Below are positions 53,286 through 64,000 of a stretch of DNA of 64,000 nt, piece after piece. This stretch comes from Metridium senile. Its lineage: Eukaryota; Cnidaria; Anthozoa; Actiniaria; Metridiidae. The stretch covers positions 16,567,353 through 16,631,352 of the forward strand of contig OX459105.1 of assembly GCA_949775045.1 (NCBI GenBank), given 5' to 3'. The position numbers were made by a program, and so were the translations under genes. The number at the start of each line of letters is the position of its first letter. Position 1 is the stretch's first letter. Under the pieces are notes generated by a model. That model searched no databases. It had not been told where the DNA came from and was given only the letters and a program-made list of their open reading frames with translations.

Positions 53286-54299
53286 ATAGCCTATATGCTC
53301 CTTTGGTCACTGCACACAATTTCCAATTGCTGACAATTTCAAGCATATTTTTATTGCTATATAAATATAAATCTAAGTGTCATGTAATAGTTTTCTATTT
53401 TGTAAATATCTATATGTTTATGTGTGAATAACGAATTGAATTGAATTGCTGATGCATAATTTAAATTTCATTCTATTATCATATCTTGTTCTACTTGCTT
53501 GCATATCTACATCTACATCTATATGCAGTAATTGTTTACATACTTACTTATTTTCTTACTTACTGTAATACTGGCTTGCTTTTTGATTTCTTATTGACTT
53601 GTTTATTTAGTGAGCCTTGGTTTGTCTAGCTTTCAAAGTTTCCAATATCATAAGAAGCTTTGCATAAATTACTTACGACAGAATTTGATGAGTTGAATGA
53701 TAATGACACTAAAATATATTGACAATTAAATGCATTTTACAAATTAGAAGTAGAAATATTAGAATGTACAATTTATAAATTGGATTAACAAGTCATACAT
53801 ATTTAGTGTTATTTGTTCAATTTCAATCATGCATATTATGAATGGTCTGTAATCACCGATATGGACCTGCTAGACTCGGCTCGTTATGATTAACGAATGC
53901 ACTAAAGGCCCCTCTTGGAATACTCTACTAGTTTGACATGATATTATTCAAATAGCTATTTAGCTGTAATCACCTCTCATCAAAAGGGGATCTAATTTGC
54001 AATTCAAATTAGCGTGTAGCATAACTGTCAAGTATGAGAAAAATCTAGAACCTCGTCGAAACTTTTCAACTGTTTTACATTTTTGAAGCATTAGGTAAGA
54101 TTTAGACAAAGTTTGATCGATAAGCGAAAACTAGATAGCATGGGTTAATTCGTAAGGAGATTTTTGCATGCAGCATGCAGCGAGCGTGCAAAGAGTATTC
54201 GCTGCCGGGGAAACCCTCGGGGTTGGATTTCCAATTGTTAATGGATTATTTGGTAAATATTTTTGAATAAAACCACAACTTGTTTTGATTTAGATGTTC

Positions 54300-54305
54300 T
54301 TTATT
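54300..54305 (-). terminator. Possible polyadenylation signal AATAAA
   Basis: TTTATT on + reads AATAAA on the minus strand, about 295 bp past the stop of the KLF gene. Confidence 0.5.
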
Positions 54306-54599
54306 CCTTATTGAACATCAATTTATCCAATCTAGGACAAAATAAATGATATTTACACCCTATATTTAGATATATATATATATATATATGCAACATAAAT
54401 TTACATGCCTCCGCGCATTGCAATTTCTTTTCATACAAAAACATTTCAATATTTATTATTATTTTCAATGCAATTGTTCAATAATCAAGCTTTTCGTGAG
54501 CCTTGCAGTTCTTGAATTGAACAGAATATTGATATTCCTAATTACGATCAGGGATAAACCTGCTTTGTCGATTGATAAATTCTACCTAGATTATTACAT

Positions 54600-55689
<1,090 letters not shown>

Positions 55690-55790
55690 TTTCAGCAAAA
55701 TTCGTTGCACGTTACTGGTTTCATACTTTGGTAAGTTGCACACAGATCCATTCGACACTCATGATATTCACGGATTTTTACTACTCGTTG

Positions 55791-55795
55791 ATTGG
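55791..55795 (-). promoter_or_regulatory. CCAAT box upstream of the KLF gene
   Basis: ATTGG on + is CCAAT on the minus strand, about 100 bp upstream of the start codon, in the context ATTAGCCAATCAACG. Confidence 0.45.
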
Positions 55796-55894
55796 CTAAT
55801 AAAACAATCACTTTGTCAGCTCTAATGTCATAGGATCAGAAAGGCTTTTCGATCCTTATTTGGCAGAGTTAAAAATAGCATCAACTTGACTTGG

Positions 55895-55902
55895 TATAAA
55901 AG
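55895..55902 (+). promoter_or_regulatory. TATA-like box pointing away from the KLF gene
   Basis: TATAAAAG in the context TTGGTATAAAAGCTGGGC. A 34-codon frame starts 35 bp downstream at 55937 and ends at 56041. It resembles nothing known. Confidence 0.3.
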
Positions 55903-57996
55903 CTGGGCAAACTCCACAATTCTTAGTTATTCATCGATGGACGCTAGTCGACTTAGGTCACGCCGGCGCGGGAAAACAACACCAGTCATCGCTATATTAA
56001 GATCATTGTCAACATTGGACGAATTTCAAATATCTTACTAACAAATTCCAAAGTTCGAATTAATTGAAAAAACTGAAACATCGTTCGAATGCATGATCGA
56101 ACGTTCGAATGCATTTTAGGTTTATTTCTGTGACGGGTATTTCGATGTATATTTCCAATATTTTAATGGGAAAGATGAGACTAATTATTCAAAGTTTGAT
56201 TTTTTTTAAAACAATCTATAAAAAATACTTATTTTCAACTGCGTTTTCAAGAAAAAAATCAGGTATTTTTAGTGCGTGTATTTCGACCGAGATCGGAAAA
56301 TTTGCCCAAAATCTCTATGTGTACATTTTTATTCCAAAAATACACCTCTTCAATAGAAAAACTTACAATTTTGAGAGAAATATTAGCTTTTTCGCACGTG
56401 CTTTGATGTATTTTTTTCTTGAAATATTTTAATAGGAAAATGATATCAAAATTGTTATCATTATTTGCGAGTTTTATACTCCAGTATGCATGCCAAATCG
56501 AGCTGAAACACTTCACATTGTTATTCACATTTTAAAAAGAGGCTCTTCAAGGATAGACGTAGATTTTATAGAATTTCCATCTAAAAAGACTCGCTATACA
56601 AAAACACGAACCAGCTGTTGATGGTCTATTTACGAGAATTGAATATTTTTCCCTCTTTCGGCATCAATATCAAACATATTTACAAAAACAAAAGCTGGTG
56701 TTTGTCGTAAACGACTCATTGAAATTATAGATTCTAGTTCTTCCTACTAAGAATGACCTTATTTAGGTAAAATGTTGATCTTACTATCGAGCACTGGTTT
56801 CCTGATTGATCAGTTCTCTCCGCTGGTGGCACATATATTATATATTAATTATACTTGTGTTTTCTCCACTTTTCTTACCCCTAAAACCCCTCTACTTCTG
56901 TTTCTTACAAAGCTAAACAGGTTTATGCTCAAAGAACGTTTTAAAGCATTTGGGATTCAGCGAAATGTTGTGAAGAATAATCTGTTGGCATGGTCTAGCA
57001 GCACGGAAATGACTGGTCATTCGCTCATTTGCTATTCAAATCCACGTCCAGACAAGTTTTAATCCTACAGCAAACGAATCGAGAATCGTAATATTTTAAT
57101 ATCAATCCAGCACTCGGCCTTCTAAGATAGTTAATCCTTTATTTGATGAAGGATCGAAAATAAAAATGAAACGGCGTTATCAGTCTTTGGCTAATGAATG
57201 CATTAGAATTTGTGGAAAAATACTAAATTCTTATCAATGAAATGCATCGGAAATGCATGAAAAAAAAAGAAATGAACAAAATCCTATGAACAGTAGGATT
57301 CTAAAAAAACCTTGCATAATTAAGTCATAATATGTCTATGATCTGTGTCTACTATGTTTCGCTTTTCAAAAGCCGCTTTTCAAATTTACAATAATGCTTT
57401 CATTTCCTTGGATCAGTCATTCAGTCACAATCTCCATGCATATTTTAAGCAACTGTCTATTTAGTGAAAAGCTCTAACATTTGTGTTTATTGCTTGGTCT
57501 ATTTTGTCATTCAAAAGCTTTTCAAATGCTCAAATACTTAATGAAGTGTCATGCTGGTCGATAAAGTATGCTGTGTACGGCGCTCTGTAGTTTTCTTTTG
57601 TCAATAGCAAATCTGACGGAACAGTTTCGCCTGGGGCTATCTAACTTCTCCACTGGGGGGAGGGGAGGAGTAAGAACGTACATTTTCCGGCTTGACGATA
57701 ATCACCTCGTGTTTTATAGTATTTTGTGTTTTATATAAGTTAAATTTATGGAGTATTTTTGCAGTTTTTGACATTTGCATTTGGCTTGAATATTTTAAGG
57801 TATAACAGTGACGTGATATCCCGTCACCTGTTTCAGTTAGTTAGTCTATTGTAAGGTGATATTAACGTTATTAAAACTGCCCATATATACAATGAATAGT
57901 AATATGGAAAAACATTGCAGAATAACTGGTGTTCTGTCTCTTGTGAATACACTGTAGACAGAATCAAAATATATAGTGAACAATTTGAAAAATTAT

Positions 57997-58755
57997 TGTT
58001 TTATACTGACTAGCCTCTCATACATGTACACTGGGTCGAAATGTGATGACCAATTTGTATAACTATTGTTCTAGACTGACTAGCCTCTCATACATGTACA
58101 CTGAATCAAAATGTGATGACCAATTTGAATAACTATTGTTCTAGACTGACTAGCCTCTCATACATGTACACTTGGTCAAAATGTGATGACCAATTTGAAT
58201 AACTATTGTTCTAGACTTACTAGCCTCTCCTACATGGACACTTACTCAAAATATGGTGACCAATTTGAATAACTATTGTTCTAGACTGACTAGCCTCTCA
58301 TACATGTACACTTGGTCAAAATGTGATGACCAATTTAAATAACTATTGTTCTAGACTAACTAGCCTCTCATACATGTACACTGAATCAAAATGTGATGAC
58401 CAATTTGAATAACTATTGTTCTAGACCGACTAGCCTCTCATACATGTACACTGAATCAAAATATGGTGACCAATTTGAATAACTATTGTTCTAGACTGAC
58501 TAGCCTCTCCTACATGGACACTGAATCAAAATATTGTGACCAATTTGAATAACTATTGTTCTAGACTGACTAGCCTCTCATACATGTACACTGAATCAAA
58601 ATGTGATGACCAATTTGAATAACTATTGTTCTAGACTGACTAGCCTCTCTACATGGACACTGAATCAAAATATGGTGACCAATTTGAATAACTATTGTTC
58701 TAGACTGACTAGCCTCTCTACATGGACACTGAATCAAAATATGGTGACCAGAACA
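57997..58755 (+). repeat. 70-bp satellite array, ~11 copies
   Basis: TAGCCTCTC recurs at 58011, 58081, 58151, 58221, 58291, 58361, 58431, 58501, 58571, 58641 and 58710, a 70-bp period (69 at the end). Unit parts: CATACATGTACACTGAATCA, GATGACCAATTTGAATAACT, ATTGTTCTAGACTGACTAGC. Variants CCTACATGGACACT appear at 58221, 58501, 58641 and 58710. Confidence 0.97.
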
Positions 58756-59139
58756 ATTGAATAGTGATTAATAGTCAGATTTCATCTTGTTTCTGCTCTC
58801 GCTCACTAAGTCCATGGGTTACACTTGCACAACTATAAAACGTGCACGTATAGTCAAGTGTTTACCTGACCTGTTAAAACAAAACTGGCAAACTAGTTTT
58901 GAATCCAAACACATAAACTTCATAATCCTAGATAGATAAATAAACTTACTTACTGAGAATGACATATAAAGTGAACTATGCTTTTAATCAGTTCATTAAA
59001 TTAAGTGAAATAAATGAACAAATTACGGAGGATTGACATTTTAAGTTATACTATCAATATTACCATTTTATTCGAAACGACAATAAGCAATATTCTCTAA
59101 ATAGTCAGTAAGAAACTTTCTATTATAACATACATACTC

Positions 59140-59400
59140 TTTATATGGAAAAAATGTTACCATTTTTAGTCAAACTTCAGTAACATATTCTATCAAATAT
59201 ATACAGTGTACAAAAATCATAAAAGTTACCAATTTGACTACTGTTGTACAGAAAACAAGGGATATTTCTTATAATACTCTGGGTGAATGTTACCATTTTA
59301 AGTCAAACTTGAGTAACATTCTCAAATATATACAGTGTACAAAAATAAAAGTTAGCAATTTGACTACTGGTGTACAGAAAACAAGGAATATTTTTCATTG
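59140..59400 (+). repeat. ~135-bp tandem duplication
   Basis: Two diverged copies sharing ATATATACAGTGTACAAAAA, TTTGACTACTG and TGTACAGAAAACAAGG. Confidence 0.88.
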
Positions 59401-60728
59401 AAATGAATAGTTGATGTTAATCAGTCGGATTTGCCGTGCTTGACTAATTGTTAGCTATTGGTTGGATACAGAGCAATCTAGTCAGCCAATCAGGAAATCT
59501 CATGGACCGCACTCATCGCTTGCTTTCAGGGGACGCCAACGATAACAAAGATTAAAACTTAACCTTCGGCTAGTATAACAGCGAGTAAAATGTAGGCTTT
59601 GTTTTTGACAATCTGATTATTTATCATCAAGTGTTGTAATGTATGTTACTAGGCCTATATCAGTGTAGAGCCTGCCATATTTGATTATTGATGTGTCTGT
59701 AGCTCCCAAGACTCATTGATCATTCTCGAAATGACATGCTTTTGATTTCATAAAGATAACAAGTAAAAAAACCTCCAATTTAATTAATTTCCAAGGAATT
59801 TTATTTATATTTTATGCATTTCTAGACTAGCTTTGTTCTAGTTCTTTGTTCTAGTTAAAATGTATTATGAAATGTAACTTGTTTGCTAAAAAAAAATGTA
59901 TTGTATTGTATAGAGATTCCGTCACCGACTTTTCCTGTCAATTTTCACTGCATATTTTTCATTTGCTTTTACGTCCTCGCAATGAAAAAAACATGCATGC
60001 CCTTTTTTGTTTTTGTTTTTCAAATTTCAGCCAATGTATTATGCTTGTGTGTATTGTATTCCTCTTTTCTTTTTGTCTTTGTTTTCACTCATTAAACGTC
60101 TTAGCTTCACTATATAGGAAAAACCTAATTAACAGAATTAATTAAAAACTTGCTACGTTTCTAGCCATCACATATGGGCGTCTACGGTCAATAAAACCGA
60201 ATATACAAAGGAAGCCCGAAACAGGAAAATGAGCTGCTTGCAGAGGAGGGGACTAAATAGTTTAAAATAATTGTTTAGTAGTTTTTGCATGTCAGGTTGT
60301 TGTTGTTTGAGAATATTTCAGTCGTTATTTGAAAGTAACTTCCCAGCATGCTCGACGAGCTGGTTCGATACTTAGTACTTGAGCTGAAGATACATAAATT
60401 AAGTAAATGTGTCCATTCATCAGACTATAGCGTTGTTTGTCTAGGATGTTGATAACTGAAGCCAACATTATAAGACGCTATTATAGCAAAGGTCGTTGTT
60501 GCTATAGCTAGGTCACACAATATGTCTTTTCACATGACAAACTCGTGAGAATTATTGCAGTTTTAATGTGTTGTTGTCACTCGACTAAGTGATGGTAATG
60601 AGAGGAAATTAGCTGTGCTTTTGTGATCTTAGATCTGAAATGATTTATTTGAATATAGTATACAAGTGCTGTATCATTCATGTCTATAATTATTCATTCA
60701 TTTAATCATTATAAGTTTATCATTTTGA

Positions 60729-60766
60729 CTTGATTATGGCGTTTGATAACGTCGAAACGTCGTGTA
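60729..60766 (+). ncRNA. Second hammerhead-like core (tentative)
   Basis: TTGATTA, a stem GGCGTT-TGAT-AACGTC, G, GAAA, CGTCG. Same order as a hammerhead core, with two mismatches in the first box. No flanking stems were found. Confidence 0.2.
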
Positions 60767-60834
60767 AAAACTTTGTTAATTTCAATGTCTTATCGCAGAA
60801 CTTTATTGTCAAATGTATTTCCAAATCTTTACTT

Positions 60835-61020
60835 ATACATTCAACCATTCATTCATCTATTCATTCATCTATTCATTCATCTATTCATTCATCTATTCAT
60901 TCATCTATTCATTTATCCATCCATTCATTCATTTTATTAATTCATCCATTCATTCACTAATCTACCCATGAATTAATTTATCCATCCATTGATTGATCCA
61001 ACCATTTATTCATTCATCCA
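60835..61020 (+). repeat. (ATTCATTCATCT)n repeat
   Basis: Five near-perfect 12-bp units then degenerate ATTC/CCAT repeats. Confidence 0.92.
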
Positions 61021-61759
61021 AACTTGTTAGCATTGCATTGAGTGCAACATAACATTTAGTGCTTCTTAAATGCGATAAACAAATATTTTGTGCTTTGCCG
61101 TGAAGGCTTGGTCATTATTATTAAAAAAAAGCCACAGGAAGCCCAAATTAGGTTAAATACGCAAAAACATAAATGAGAAATTTGAGCAAATCGACTTATT
61201 TTAAGTAGGTGAAACGGAATAGTTTGAAACATAAACACAGGAAGCCCAAGTCCTGGGAAAAGACACAAATAATTTGAACATATAAATAGGCCTGTTATTG
61301 TGATACAAGCCTGAGGGGTTTAATATTGTTCTAGATTTACTCGAAAACAAGGATCCCTGTAGTTAACGTCCTGTTCAAATATCTATATTAAACAATACTA
61401 GCTGCACACATCTATTGTACATCGAGAGAGGGTTCGACATAACATGTACAATTTGTTGTTGGATAAACATAGATGAAATATCTCAAAATTGTGAAAGAAT
61501 TATATTTTATTGATGTTTGTCAACTAAGGTCTATTGCATTTTGGTCATGCGAAGTGCACCGCGTTGTTTCGCCACAGTGCTCTGAATCTTACAATAACAT
61601 AATCGTATCGGCTACTGCTTTGAAACTCATAACAGTGTTGAGGGAATAGTGCAAATAGTATATCCCTTATTAGTAAATTTAAATAGTGCAAACAATATAT
61701 CTGTGAAATACAAAACTAAAGAAACTAAATAGTACGTGCTAAATTAAACAATAGAGAGA

Positions 61760-62270
61760 TTATCCGTCGTCCGTGTAAAAATAATACGCATAAAACACGG
61801 TATTACTACCTGTTGGTAGTATAAGTACTACTAGCTACACTACTAGACTAGAGTGGCCTTCATTAATCCGTGACTTAACAAAATGTACAATTTAGAATGC
61901 AAACGCAGAAAGAAAGACAGGACTCGATCTAATGACGATCACTGAATTTGTTATAACAGGTTGTAAAAGTCACTGCAGTTTCCCCGGAGTTTCTTGTGTT
62001 TTAATCTTCATCGATTGTTATGATTGAATTCTTCTAGCTATATAGACTCTTTCTATCTACCACCAACTATTAGGCAAACTGCAGAAACTAGAGTGATTTT
62101 CATATGACCGTGAAAGAATAGGCAAACTAATAGTTAGTAGTAAACACTAAACCCATTGTTTTCTTTTGTTCTTTGTCAATTACCACAAACTAAATGGTCT
62201 ATTTTCTTGCACGGTCATATGAAAATTACTCTAGGTAGTCATTTTTCTTGCACGGACGACGGAAAATTAT
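61760..62270. mobile_element. Outer MITE of a nested pair
   Basis: TTATCCGTCGTCCGTGTAAA at left pairs with a near-complement, TTGCACGGACGACGGAAAA, at right. A second inverted-repeat element lies inside near its right end. Confidence 0.65.
62089..62233. mobile_element. Inner MITE of a nested pair
   Basis: TAGAGTGATTTTCATATGAC pairs with GTCATATGAAAATTACTCTA; pairing continues through CGTGAAAGAATA and inner AACTAATAGTTAGT-like motifs. Confidence 0.75.
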
Positions 62271-62975
62271 AAACATTGTACTATTAATTTAGTATTTACT
62301 AATAAGTTTCACGAATTGTCTATTTGTACTTTACACAATAGAAAACAATAGAATTAGCAAACACTGTAATATATCCTTTCAAAATCACCACGTATTCGTT
62401 TCTGCGGTAAGGACGTGACTAGTGCATGCTTGATTGCCACCAGGGTTACAGTAGACCCTTGACATGCATAAACAGATTGTCATCATTCAAATAACATGCA
62501 CACAATTGATAAGACAATATTATGAGTGGGTGATGGTAATCAGAGAGAGCCAATCGATGAAGAGCACGACAATAAGAAAGCTTATTGAACCTTGGAGCAT
62601 TCATCTAGAAGGATTGATAGAGCGCAAACATTTGAGCCATAGCATGGATTAATAGTAAAAAGCACGACATTTAGAAAGTTTATTGTACCCTGGAGCAATT
62701 TACTTACTTTAGAAGGATAGAGCCCAATTACATACACCACCACATCAACAATGCTGTAAATATATTTTTATTATTATCATATTAAAAGGTAGCCGGGGGT
62801 CTTCGCTTTGAGGCACAACGAACCGACGAGCTTAACTTGCAATGATGGAGACCGTTTATAAAACTTTGAACATGCATACAATTATTCATATACGACTCTA
62901 TCATTCAGCAAGCAAGTTCGTCTCGCTTCGATGCAAAAGCAAAGCTACCTTTCAAGATGGAGCAGAGAACTGTGA

Positions 62976-63290
62976 AGGGGCTTGTTGTGCATTCACATAT
63001 CATAGTGATGGCAATATAGGACACCTGCGTAAGAGGCTAGCTTGCAATTAATAATAGAGGCAGTTTAAACTCTATAGATAAGGGACTGTTGTGCATTCAC
63101 ATATCATAGTGCTGGCAATATCTGATAAGACACCTGCGTAAGAGGCTAGCTTGCAATTAATAATAGAGGCAGTTTAAACTCTATAGATAAGGGACTGTTG
63201 TGCATTCACATATCATAGTGCTGGCAATGTAAGACACCTGCGTAAGAGGCTAGCTTGCAATTAATAATAGAGGCAGTTTAAACTCTATAG
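62976..63290 (+). repeat. ~110-bp tandem repeat, ~3 copies
   Basis: Units share TTGTGCATTCACATATCATA, GACACCTGCGTAAGAGGCTA and GCAGTTTAAACTCTATAGAT; the second copy has a short extra TCTGATA. Confidence 0.92.
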
Positions 63291-63299
63291 ATATAGTCT

Positions 63300-63930
63300 T
63301 ATATGTAGATCTGAGTAACCACTGCTTGGTTATTTGAGTATGTACTTAGTGTACTTAGTCGTTTATGAAATGAGTAGAGTGGTTATCATTAACGTGAAAC
63401 AAAGTGTAATAGTCAAATATAAAGAACAAAAGAACACAATGGAATTAGAGTGTATTAAAGAGTAATACACTAAAGAGTGTTTCACTGTGAACGGTCGATA
63501 AACTTAGATACCTTAACTGAACAATTCATATACCCAGTTTTTTTGCAGTGGAACGACTTCCAAAACAGAACAAAACAATAATTATTTTGTTGGATAAAAA
63601 CATTATTCCGATTTGCAGAACTGACAACATATGCATCAGAGGCTTGCAATAATAGAGACAGTTTAACCTCTATAGATCTCACCTTATGTTGATCTGAGTA
63701 ACTACTTAATTATTTGAGTATGTACTTAGTTGTTTATGAAATGAGTAACTGTGGATGATCGATAAACTCTGTGAGTTACTTGAGCTGAACAATTCGTACC
63801 CAGTCGTTTTTGCAGTGGAACGACTTCCCAAACTGAACAGAACAAAACAATAATTATTTTGTTGGATAAAAACATTATTCATTTGCATAACTGACAAAAC
63901 AATAATTATGTTTGGTGAATAAAAATACTA
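63300..63930 (+). repeat. ~280-bp tandem duplication
   Basis: Two copies (about 63488 and 63766 onward) share GTGGAACGACTTCC, ACAAAACAATAATTATTTTG and TTGGATAAAAACATTATTC. They include GCAATAATAGAGACAGTTTA from the preceding repeat, so both repeats grew from one block. It runs almost to the window's end. Confidence 0.88.
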
Positions 63931-64000
63931 TTCATTTGCAAACGTCTCGTAGAGTAATCGTTCAACATCACGAAACACATGTTGACTATAATGCACAGGG

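Larger units (their letters stand above)
48479..54299. other. Gene-poor intergenic region
   Basis: Microsatellites, tandem repeats and MITEs listed separately. Around 48750-49030 lies a segment with GTCCGTACGG, ACTGAGTTAGGTCGGGCC and AATATTTGGCTCTTGGTCAT, which I recall as a dispersed anthozoan repeat (unverified). No supported gene. Confidence 0.55.
55903..64000. other. Gene-poor, repeat-rich right end
   Basis: No supported protein gene. Open frames at 56109, 56772, 59867 and 62842 show no family likeness or exon limits. Satellites, tandem repeats and a nested MITE are listed separately. Confidence 0.55.

Noticed and set aside
55690..55758. Longer N-terminus for the KLF protein
   Set aside because: It would start at GTG; the ATG at 55689 is the first usable one.

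Overview
The window is animal nuclear DNA: AT-rich, with short exons bounded by GT/AG, long introns full of microsatellites, animal-specific receptor families, and heavy loads of small hairpin transposons and satellites. Intronless rhodopsin-type receptors, a discoidin/Ig/FN3 adhesion GPCR, a KLF factor and several repeat families that I remember from coral and sea-anemone DNA point to a cnidarian, probably an anthozoan. That placement rests on memory of repeats and on gene content; no search was run.

Layout. 963-14207 (+): all but the 5' end of an adhesion GPCR in 19 exons whose phases agree across every junction (two F5/8C domains, Ig, two FN3, GAIN/GPS, 7TM, 310-residue tail). 15741-18111: a 2.4 kb foldback element. 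19575-23043 (-) and 25318-27322 (+): a head-to-head pair of secreted M14 metallocarboxypeptidases of the N/E subfamily; the minus-strand one carries an extra C-terminal CAP-Gly-like domain. 29930-34512 (+): an unrecognised six-exon gene with a tRNA-Gly(GCC) antisense in its last intron. 34.5-41 kb: repeats and a LINE relic. 40999-42387 (-) and 47165-48478 (+): a second head-to-head pair, two nearly identical single-exon class A GPCRs, separated by a 95-bp satellite, MITEs and decayed gene pieces (FUT8, EF-hand, reverse transcriptase). 54600-55689 (-): a KLF-type zinc-finger gene. The rest to 64000 is gene-poor and repeat-rich.

No operon-like or obviously cooperative system links these genes. 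The strongest candidate for something undescribed is the secreted carboxypeptidase joined to a CYLD-like CAP-Gly domain. Next come the discoidin-type adhesion GPCR with a run of decoy splice acceptors, the inverted GPCR pair with an orphan copy of its 5' flank, and hammerhead-like cores next to a satellite family. Exon limits were placed by eye from splice consensus, reading phase and family similarity.
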